From: Paracoccus salsus
GTDB lineage: Bacteria > Pseudomonadota > Alphaproteobacteria > Rhodobacterales > Rhodobacteraceae
Length of the DNA: 64,000 nt
Direction: 5' to 3'
Assembly: GCF_021556615.1 (NCBI RefSeq)
Contig: NZ_JAKGGD010000005.1
Span: 124,001-188,000 of the forward strand
Shown piece by piece: positions 8,587 to 14,692 of the stretch. The position numbers and the translations under genes are program-made. The notes below the pieces were generated by a model. The model was not told where the DNA came from and ran no database searches. It saw nothing but the letters and a program-made list of their open reading frames with translations. Position 1 is the first letter of the stretch. Each line of letters starts with the position of its first letter.

Positions 8587-9565
8587 CCGTCCAGAACAGA
8601 CCCTCGGGCAGCTCGGTCAACCCGCCGGTCAGATCGGTCCCGCCCAGCTCGGCCATCACCGCGAACATTTTCTGCGCGCCGGCCGGATCGACCGGGCCAT
8701 CGGGCGGGACGCCTTCGCGCCAGCCCTCGCGCAGGGCCCGGAACTCGGCGTCGTTCGCGGCATTCATGATCGGCCTGATATCATCCCAGGCGGCATCGTC
8801 CGACGCCAGCAGCGCCTTGGCCTGCCGCGATGCGCGCGCAAGGCCTGTCGCAAGATCGGGGTTCTCTGCGATCCAGGAATCGCGCAGCACATAGCCCAGA
8901 AGCGGGGTTGAAGGATCCAGCCCCAGATCGGATGCGGCCTGCGAGACAGCCAGAACCTCGCGCATGCCCGCGGCCTTCATCCTGGCCAGGAAATGCCAGA
9001 AATTGATGGCGCCAGCCACCTGCCCTGTCTCGGCGGCGGACTGGATGACGGGTGGAGCGCCGAAGACCTGCTGCGTCACGTCGGCCAGGTCCTCGGCGTT
9101 CCGTTGCCTGCTCCAGGCGCGCAGGATCAGCCAGCTCTTGTCCACGGGACCACCCGCGATGCCGATCTTGCGGCCGGCCAGGTCGCCCGGGACGCGCACA
9201 TCGCTGTCGCCAGGCACGACCAGGCCACCCACGGCCGTCGAATAGGGCAGGAAGGTGAAGTCCGCGCCTGCCGACCGCTGCTGCGCGACCCACAGCCAGT
9301 CCGACACGATGCTGTCCACCGCGCCGCCCTGCATGGCGATCTGTGTCGCGGGATTCCCGGCCAGCGGAATCACCCTCAGCCGGAAGCCATTCTCGCGGTC
9401 CAGCCCGCGATTCGCGATGGTCCTCAGCTCCCAGTTGACGGTGCCATTTTCCAGCGTGCCGATGGTGATCGTGGCGTCCTGGGCCATGGTCCAGGACGCC
9501 ATCAGCGGTGAGACAAGCCAAAGGGCGGCCAACATCGCGGCCACCTTCGCGCGCGTCATGCCCAT
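8579..9565 (-). CDS. NitT/TauT-type ABC transporter, substrate-binding protein
   Basis: The 328-residue protein has a signal peptide (about residues 1-27, cleavage near ASWTMAQDA). The mature part is an NMT1/SsuA-like periplasmic fold: TITIGTLENGTVNWELRTI, GNPATQIAMQGGAVDSIVSD and DLAGRKIGIAGGPVDKSW. Such proteins bind small anions, sulfonates or pyrimidine precursors; the ligand cannot be told here. I chose the ATG that has GGGAGGAAA seven bases upstream; two other nearby ATGs are possible. It is the first gene of its operon, transcribed away from a regulatory operon across 180 bp, so the two may be co-regulated. Confidence 0.88.
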   Translation of the reverse strand: MGMTRAKVAAMLAALWLVSPLMASWTMAQDATITIGTLENGTVNWELRTIANRGLDRENGFRLRVIPLAGNPATQIAMQGGAVDSIVSDWLWVAQQRSAGADFTFLPYSTAVGGLVVPGDSDVRVPGDLAGRKIGIAGGPVDKSWLILRAWSRQRNAEDLADVTQQVFGAPPVIQSAAETGQVAGAINFWHFLARMKAAGMREVLAVSQAASDLGLDPSTPLLGYVLRDSWIAENPDLATGLARASRQAKALLASDDAAWDDIRPIMNAANDAEFRALREGWREGVPPDGPVDPAGAQKMFAVMAELGGTDLTGGLTELPEGLFWTGE

Positions 9566-9631
9566 GCCGTTTCCTCCCCGAAACACCTCGAGGCTTGCAC
9601 GGCGCCTGTCTGCTCACAAGAGCGCGCGCAT

Positions 9632-9645
9632 ACGACCTTGGTCGT
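9632..9645. promoter_or_regulatory. 14-bp perfect palindrome in divergent promoter region
   Basis: ACGACCTTGGTCGT lies midway between the ABC transporter and response-regulator start codons. A perfect dyad in a divergent intergenic region is a good candidate operator, possibly for the LuxR-type regulator encoded next to it. No consensus of that regulator is known to me, so the assignment is inference. Confidence 0.45.
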
Positions 9646-9745
9646 GCATCCAGACTTGCTTTAACGGCATCCCGAACTACAATCCCGAAACAATGTTGCG
9701 GCTTACGGGGGCAGGTCGTGGCAAACATATAGGGGAGGAGCCACC

Positions 9746-10453
9746 ATGACCGCCGCTGCCATGCAGGCGCGACAGTCCGGCACGCCGCGGACAAGCGCGG
9801 ACCAGGTCCGCGAAATCCTGATCGTCGATGATCATCCGTTGATGTGCGACGCGCTGGCGCTGACGCTGAAGATAAGTTTCGGGCTGAAGAACGTCCGCAC
9901 CGCCCGCAGCCTTGCCGCCGCCGTCGAGCAGATCAGGACACAGGGCGCACCCGACGCGGTGATCCTTGACCTGAACCTGCCGGATGCACGGGGCGCCGAA
10001 GGCATCGTCGCGCTGCGACGGCAACTGCCCGAGGTGCCGATCACGATGATCTCGGCCGATCTTGAGACCGCGATGATCTCGGCGGCGATGGCCGCCGGGG
10101 CCCAGGGCTACATGAGCAAGTCGCTGAGCCGCGAGGCGCTGGTCGACAGCCTGCGCCGGATGTGGAACGGCGAACATGTCACGCCCGAAGGCTACGAGCC
10201 CGACAAGGCCAATGCCGAGGATCAGGCGAAGGCCGAGCTGGCCCGCCGCTTCGCCACGCTGACACCGCAGCAGATGCGCATCCTGCGGTTGATCTGCCTG
10301 GGCAAGGCGAACAAGGAGATCAGCTTCGAATTGTCGATCGCCGAAGCCACGGTCAAGACCCACATCACCGCGATCATGTCCAAGATCAATGCCCGGCGCC
10401 GCACCCAGGCGGTGCTGCTGGCAAACACGGTCCGGCTGTTCGAGGCCGGCTGA
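9746..10453 (+). CDS. NarL/LuxR-family response regulator
   Basis: The 235-residue protein has an N-terminal receiver (REILIVDDHPLMCDAL, phospho-acceptor Asp75 in VILDLNLPD, conserved Lys in YMSKSLS) and a C-terminal LuxR helix-turn-helix (LTPQQMRILRLICLGKANKE, then IAEATVKTHITAIMSKI). GGAGG precedes the ATG. It heads an operon with a FIST protein and a hybrid histidine kinase; the next ATG overlaps its stop (TGATG). In Pseudomonas, an ErbR/AgmR-type regulator near NosP and NahK/ErcS' controls PQQ-dependent ethanol oxidation, and Paracoccus FlhR/FlhS controls C1 oxidation. One of these roles is plausible but not proven. Confidence 0.9.
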   Translation: MTAAAMQARQSGTPRTSADQVREILIVDDHPLMCDALALTLKISFGLKNVRTARSLAAAVEQIRTQGAPDAVILDLNLPDARGAEGIVALRRQLPEVPITMISADLETAMISAAMAAGAQGYMSKSLSREALVDSLRRMWNGEHVTPEGYEPDKANAEDQAKAELARRFATLTPQQMRILRLICLGKANKEISFELSIAEATVKTHITAIMSKINARRRTQAVLLANTVRLFEAG

Positions 10454-11634
10454 TGGATACCGGCCCGGCCGCGAAGGAGGGCGCCGCCGGGCCGGTGGCC
10501 GTGCAGGCCGACCGTGGCGGGCCGGATACGGTCCCCGTCCTGCTGGCCGGCCTGCGGGCCGCCTCGCCGGCGCTTGTGCTGATCTTCGGGGAACAGGGCG
10601 ACGGACTGGCGCAGCTTGACCGGGACATGCGCTCCGGGCTACCGGCGGGTTGCATCGTCACCGGCTGTTCCTCGGCCGGCGAGATCGGCCCTGATGGATA
10701 TGCGTCCGACAGCGTGATCGCCATCGGCTTTCCGGCCTCTTGCTTTCGGGCCCGGGCGGTGGTTCTGGACAATCTTTCCGCTCTGCCGGTGTCCGAGTGG
10801 ATGGCCGCCCTGCGGCGGATGCATGCGGAATTTGCGCCCGATCCGCGCCGATCAATGTTCGGGCTGCTGCTGGTGGACGCCATCGCCGGGCAGGAGGATG
10901 CGCTGGTCGCGACCATCGACGCCGCATTGCCCTCGGTTCCGACGCTTGGCGGATCGGCCGGTGACGGTCTGGATTTCCGGCACACCTCGCTGCTGGCCGA
11001 CGGCCGGGCGATCTCGAACGCCGCCGTGTTCATGCTGGTCGAGACCGATCTGGCCATCGACGAGGTGACCTTCGCGCATTTCAGCCCGACCGGCACCCGC
11101 GCCGTCGTCACCGCCGCGATCCCCGAAAAGCGCCGCATCCTGGAACTGAACGCCGAACCCGCGGCCGAGGAATACGCCCGGATCGTCGGTATTCCGTGCG
11201 ACCGGCTGACCCCGACCGAGTTCGCCCGTCACCCGCTGTTGCTGCGGGTGGGGCGGCGGCATCATGTGCGCGCGATCAGCGCGCTGACCGATGATGGCGG
11301 GCTGTCGCTGATGTGCTCGATCGACACCGGAACCGTCCTGACACTGGGGCGGGCCGAGGACCTGATCGAGGGTTTCGCCAAGACACTTGAGGCGCTGCCG
11401 CGTCCGCCCCTGATGGTTCTGGGTTTCGACTGCATCCTGCGCCGACTGGCGCTTGAGCGGGCCGGCCTCATCCGGACAATGTCCGACCTGTTCACCCGCT
11501 ATCGCGTGTCGGGGTTCAACACCTACGGCGAACAGCATTGCGGGATGCATGTGAACCAGACCTTTGTCGGGCTCGCCTTCATGACCCCCGCCCCGCCAGG
11601 CGACAATCCGCCCAGAGATCCTGATGCTGCGTGA
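10453..11634 (+). CDS. FIST-domain sensor protein, NosP-like
   Basis: The 393-residue cytosolic protein has FIST-N (about 15-220: SPALVLIFGEQGDGLAQLDR, GCIVTGCSSAGEIGPDGYAS, PTLGGSAGDGLDF) and FIST-C (about 225-375: LELNAEPAAEEYARIVGI, HPLLLRVGRRHHVRAISAL, GFNTYGEQHCGMHVNQTF). FIST proteins of the NosP group bind heme and sense nitric oxide, and are encoded next to NahK-type kinases that they inhibit. Here the gene lies between a response regulator and such a kinase, overlapping both, which strongly suggests a sensor-kinase-regulator unit. Whether heme binds cannot be decided; the RRHH and HCGMH histidines are candidate ligands. Other FIST proteins are thought to bind small molecules. Confidence 0.85.
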   Translation: MDTGPAAKEGAAGPVAVQADRGGPDTVPVLLAGLRAASPALVLIFGEQGDGLAQLDRDMRSGLPAGCIVTGCSSAGEIGPDGYASDSVIAIGFPASCFRARAVVLDNLSALPVSEWMAALRRMHAEFAPDPRRSMFGLLLVDAIAGQEDALVATIDAALPSVPTLGGSAGDGLDFRHTSLLADGRAISNAAVFMLVETDLAIDEVTFAHFSPTGTRAVVTAAIPEKRRILELNAEPAAEEYARIVGIPCDRLTPTEFARHPLLLRVGRRHHVRAISALTDDGGLSLMCSIDTGTVLTLGRAEDLIEGFAKTLEALPRPPLMVLGFDCILRRLALERAGLIRTMSDLFTRYRVSGFNTYGEQHCGMHVNQTFVGLAFMTPAPPGDNPPRDPDAA

Positions 11635-12949
11635 CGACGACCCGCCGGAACGGCAGGTCGCGAAACTGCGGCGCATCAACGAGGTGCTGATCGACCGCAT
11701 CGACCGGCTGGAGGAATCGCGCGGCTCGGGATGGTCGATGTTCCAGGCCGCCGTCGCGCTGGAGCAAGAGGTGCTGACGCGCACGAGACAGCTTGAAAAG
11801 GCGATGGCAGACCTGTCACAGCGCAACCGCGAACTGGCGGTGGCGCGCGCCGCGGCCGAAGAGGCAAACCGGTCGAAGACGCGGTTCCTGCGCGCGGCCA
11901 GCCACGATCTGCTTCAGCCGCTATCGGCCGCGCGGCTGTTCCTGTCCGCCCTGACCGACACGCCGATGGATGCGCAGCAGCAGGAACTGACCCAGCGGCT
12001 TTCGGGTGCCTTCGAATCGGTCGAGCAGTTGATGCACGCGGTCCTCGACATCTCGCGCCTCGACAGCCAGCGGATCGAGTTTGACCGCCAGCCCGTCCCG
12101 CTGGGAGAACTGTTTCGCAGGCTCGCTGCGGAATATGCGCCACTTGCCGAGGCCAAGGGGCTGCGGCTCAGCTTTGTTGCGACCGACCTGGTGGTGGAAA
12201 GCGATCCGGTCTTCCTGCGGCGGATCGCGCAGAACCTGGTCTCGAACGCGATCAAGTATACCAATCGCGGCGGGGTGGTGGTCGGCGTGCGGCGGCAGGG
12301 GCCGACCTGCTGGCTGTGTGTCCATGACAGCGGCGTCGGCATCCCGGCGGTGGACCGCAACCGCATCTTCGACGAGTTCCAGCGGCTGGGCAACGACAGC
12401 GGCACGCCGGGCATGGGGCTGGGCCTGTCGATCGTGCGCCGGGCCTGCAGCAAGCTGGGCCATCCGATCAGCCTGGAATCCGAGGCGATGCGCGGCACGG
12501 TCTTCAAGATCGGCCTGCCACGGGTCGAGGGCGGCGATGTTGACCGCCGGACAAAGCCCCCGGACGCCGCGATGTTGGCGCTGCGCGGACGCGTCGCGCT
12601 GGTGGTGGAAAACGATCCCGACATGAGGCGGGGCTACGAGATGATCCTGAAAGACCGGCTGGGCATGGTGCCGCGCGTGACCGGAGGTACCGCCGAGGCG
12701 GTCGCCACGATGGGCGAAGAGCCGCCGGACGTGATCCTCGCCGATTACAGCCTGGAAAACGGCGATACCGGCGTGAGCGCGATCGTGACCCTGCGGGCCA
12801 TGGCTGGCCGCGCGGTGCCCGCCGTCATGGTCACAGCCCATCGCGACCCCGAGATCGCCAGGACCTGCGCGGCAATGGGGGTCTATCTGATGGAAAAACC
12901 GGTGCGCCCGGCCGAGCTGGGCGAGGTTCTTGGCCGGCTGCTGACCTGA
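11624..12949 (+). CDS. soluble hybrid histidine kinase, NahK/ErcS'-like
   Basis: The 441-residue protein has an N-terminal coiled coil (about 10-85), a HisKA domain with His94 in FLRAASHDLLQPL, a HATPase domain (N-box QNLVSNAIKYTNRGG, G1 DSGVGI, G2 GMGLGLSIV) and a C-terminal receiver with Asp374 in VILADYSLENGD. No membrane segment or PAS sensor is present, so input probably comes from the FIST protein whose gene it overlaps by 11 bp. The ASHDLLQPLSAARLF wording is typical of the NahK/ErcS' group. It probably feeds phosphate to the response regulator two genes upstream, perhaps through a separate phosphotransferase. The size and lack of membrane helices also resemble Paracoccus FlhS. Confidence 0.9.
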   Translation: MLRDDDPPERQVAKLRRINEVLIDRIDRLEESRGSGWSMFQAAVALEQEVLTRTRQLEKAMADLSQRNRELAVARAAAEEANRSKTRFLRAASHDLLQPLSAARLFLSALTDTPMDAQQQELTQRLSGAFESVEQLMHAVLDISRLDSQRIEFDRQPVPLGELFRRLAAEYAPLAEAKGLRLSFVATDLVVESDPVFLRRIAQNLVSNAIKYTNRGGVVVGVRRQGPTCWLCVHDSGVGIPAVDRNRIFDEFQRLGNDSGTPGMGLGLSIVRRACSKLGHPISLESEAMRGTVFKIGLPRVEGGDVDRRTKPPDAAMLALRGRVALVVENDPDMRRGYEMILKDRLGMVPRVTGGTAEAVATMGEEPPDVILADYSLENGDTGVSAIVTLRAMAGRAVPAVMVTAHRDPEIARTCAAMGVYLMEKPVRPAELGEVLGRLLT

Positions 12950-13042
12950 GGCCTGCGACCTAGGGCTGAGCCACGCGGCGGCAGGGCTTGCCCTTGACGA
13001 CAAGCGGCGCAACTCTGTTGGCGACCTATGGGAGGAAGATTC

Positions 13043-13660
13043 ATGAAACGCGTCCTGGCTATCGCTCTGTGCCTGTCGGGCCTTGCCCTGCCTTCGGCCC
13101 TTTCGGCAGGCGAGGCAGGCGACGCGGTCTTCGCCGACCGTGGCCCGTGGGCTCTGGGCCAGGGCGAAATCACCTGGTCGCTGCATGTCGAGGGTCCCCC
13201 GGCGCCCGGCTTCCTGCCCATCGATGACGGTCTTGTGACGCTGACCGAGACGATCGACCCCTCGGACCAGCAGCCGGTCCTGCAGGTGATGCAGAAAACC
13301 GATGCCCGCACGCGCAAGATCGGCCCGTTCCCGATCTCGGGCGGCGATCCGGTGCTGGTCTTCTTTCTGGAACAGACCGCCCGCGACATGGCCGCATTGA
13401 CCGGCGGCAGCCCTTTCTACATCCGCAACCGAATCAAGGATGCGGTGTTCCGGGGCGGCCGGCTGAGCCGCGAGGGCGAAAGCGCGACCGCGGTCTTCAG
13501 CCCGTTCGAGGACGACCCGAATGCAGACCGGATGCAGGGATTCCAGACGCTGATCCTGAGCTTTCGGCTTGACGAAGCCGACAAGGCCCCGATCCGCGAG
13601 ATGCTGGCCCGGACGGACGGCGACGTGCCCGGCTATGTGAACCGCATGGTGCGGCAATGA
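13043..13660 (+). CDS. secreted protein of unknown function
   Basis: I do not recognise this 205-residue protein. It has a clear signal peptide (MKRVLAIALCLSGLALPSALSAGEA). The mature part is about 180 residues, rich in beta-type segments (ALGQGEITWSLHVEGPP, GLVTLTETIDPS), without cysteines or a known motif. GGAGG lies seven bases upstream of the chosen ATG. It starts 93 bp after the kinase gene and overlaps the next small secreted protein by four bases (ATGA), so the two form a transcription unit, possibly with the sensor operon. Confidence 0.7.
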   Translation: MKRVLAIALCLSGLALPSALSAGEAGDAVFADRGPWALGQGEITWSLHVEGPPAPGFLPIDDGLVTLTETIDPSDQQPVLQVMQKTDARTRKIGPFPISGGDPVLVFFLEQTARDMAALTGGSPFYIRNRIKDAVFRGGRLSREGESATAVFSPFEDDPNADRMQGFQTLILSFRLDEADKAPIREMLARTDGDVPGYVNRMVRQ

Positions 13661-14001
13661 TCGGCCGTGCGGCAATTCTTGCGCTGGCAGGCTGGGCCAT
13701 CGGGACGGGTGCGGGGGCGCAGGGCGTGAACGACTATCCGACCAACGCGCGGGCCGAGTATGTTTTCACCTGCATGGCGACCAACGGGCAGAACCGCGAG
13801 ATGCTGGACCGCTGTTCCTGCGGGATCGACCAGATCGCCTCGATCCTGCCCTACGCGGCCTATGTCGAGGCCGAGACCGTGCTGCGGATGCAGCAGATGA
13901 CTGGCGAGCGGGCTTCGATGTTCAAGAGCATGGCGCAGATGAACGAGATCGTCGCCGAACTGCGCCGGGCAGAGGCAGAGGCCGAGATCATCTGCTTCTA
14001 G
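13657..14001 (+). CDS. small secreted Cys-containing protein of unknown function
   Basis: The 114-residue protein has a signal peptide (MIGRAAILALAGWAIGTGAGA). The short mature domain starts YPTNARAEYVFTCMA and contains LDRCSCGIDQIASILPY. Four cysteines (FTCM, DRCSCG, IICF) could form two disulfides. A Met/Gln-rich helix follows. I have a weak impression of similar short proteins near PQQ-alcohol dehydrogenase regulators but cannot verify it. It is translationally coupled to the preceding secreted-protein gene. It lacks a leader/core organisation and is not a RiPP precursor. Confidence 0.65.
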   Translation: MIGRAAILALAGWAIGTGAGAQGVNDYPTNARAEYVFTCMATNGQNREMLDRCSCGIDQIASILPYAAYVEAETVLRMQQMTGERASMFKSMAQMNEIVAELRRAEAEAEIICF

Positions 14002-14035
14002 GCGACCGCGATTTCGGAACAGATGGACGCCCGGG

Positions 14036-14062
14036 TCCGGCGGGTTCGGCGGCCTCGGGGGC
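14036..14062 (+). pseudogene. possible relic of a precursor-gene 3' end
   Basis: Read in frame, these 27 bases encode SGGFGGLGG, identical to the last nine residues of the cysteine-rich precursor encoded about 580 bp downstream. Most nucleotide differences are third-position changes. There is no stop directly after the match and no Cys-rich sequence before it. It could be a decayed duplicate of the precursor gene or chance in GC-rich DNA. Confidence 0.25.
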
Positions 14063-14086
14063 GATCATACTTTACCGAAATATTCA

Positions 14087-14133
14087 TATAATAATTGGAC
14101 GGTTATTCATTTATTGTCCAAGTATTGTCCAAG
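14087..14133 (+). promoter_or_regulatory. AT-rich promoter and repeat operator of the RiPP cluster
   Basis: The 212 bp before the precursor gene hold an AT-rich island unlike the surrounding GC-rich DNA. A perfect -10 hexamer TATAAT is at 14087-14092, with only a poor -35 match upstream. TTGGAC follows at 14095-14100, then two perfect tandem copies of TATTGTCCAAG at 14112-14122 and 14123-14133. GTCCAA in each copy is the reverse complement of TTGGAC, so three half-sites sit just downstream of the predicted start of transcription, a classic repressor position. The binding protein is unknown and no regulator gene lies in the cluster. Confidence 0.5.
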
Positions 14134-14213
14134 AATGAAAACAATACGAATCGCTCCGATTTATGGCATGATATCCTTGCTCAGCAATCTTGCCGGTAGT
14201 GGAGGATTCAGGA

Positions 14214-14645
14214 ATGGCCGAAAAGACGGAGACCGAGAAGACGCTTGAAATGCGGGTGGCCGAGCTTGAGGACAAGCTGAAGGGAATGCAGGTCACCGAA
14301 GATGAAATGAAGGCCTACAACAAGGTCGCATCGCTCATGGCCGGCGGCGCGGGCGCCGCAACGGCCGCGACGGCGGGCACGAACGAACTGACGCCGCACC
14401 CCGACAGCTGTGTCGTCCAGCAATGCGTTCGGCCTTGCGTCGTCCAGCAATGCATCCGCGCCTGCACGGTGCGGGCCTGCACCGTGATCCATCCCTGCGT
14501 GGTCCAGCAATGCACGGTCGTGCAGCAATGCACGATCCGCGCCTGCACGATCATTCAGGACTGCATCAATGAATGCGGCGGCGGTTGCGCGCCGGGTGGC
14601 GGTGGCTTCAGCGGGAGCGGCGGCTTCGGCGGGCTTGGCGGATAG
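14214..14645 (+). CDS. cysteine-rich RiPP precursor peptide (TOMM-type)
   Basis: The 143-residue peptide has three parts. Residues 1-43 are a charged helical leader (KTLEMRVAELEDKLKG, EDEMKAYNKVASLM). A double-glycine motif (LMAGG, Gly44-45) and an Ala/Thr/Gly spacer follow. Residues 66-125 hold 13 Cys at spacings of four to six residues, in repeats CVVQQC, CVRPC, CIRAC, CTVRAC, CTVVQQC and CTIIQDC. A Gly-rich tail ends GSGGFGGLGG. Five Cys are followed by Thr. No Ser lies in the Cys core. Azoline chemistry by the YcaO, ThiF-like and SagB proteins downstream would make thiazol(in)es of the Cys. GGAGG lies eight bases before the ATG. Core start and cleavage site are inferred. Confidence 0.85.
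   Translation: MAEKTETEKTLEMRVAELEDKLKGMQVTEDEMKAYNKVASLMAGGAGAATAATAGTNELTPHPDSCVVQQCVRPCVVQQCIRACTVRACTVIHPCVVQQCTVVQQCTIRACTIIQDCINECGGGCAPGGGGFSGSGGFGGLGG
14408..14573 (+). repeat. internal DNA repeats of the precursor core
   Basis: GTCGTCCAGCAATGC occurs twice exactly, with close variants GTGGTCCAGCAATGC and GTCGTGCAGCAATGC, alternating with GCCTGCACG-type units. The nucleotide conservation shows that the core grew by duplication of a CVVQQC or CTIRAC-type unit and may still vary in copy number between strains. Confidence 0.75.
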
Positions 14646-14692
14646 ATGTGACCGGCCGGGATGTCCGGCCCCGGGCCGCGGAGGCGGGAACC

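Noticed and set aside
13657..14001. Second RiPP precursor
   Set aside because: It has a Sec signal peptide and no leader/core organisation or Cys repeat similar to the real precursor.
14315..14554. Cys/Thr/Gln-rich open frame on the minus strand inside the precursor gene
   Set aside because: It mirrors the repeated DNA of the precursor core; it lacks a ribosome site and a leader, and the plus-strand gene is supported by its operon.
14408..14573. CRISPR-like look of the regular 15-base repeats
   Set aside because: Repeats are in frame, too short and without unique spacers of constant length; they encode the peptide core.
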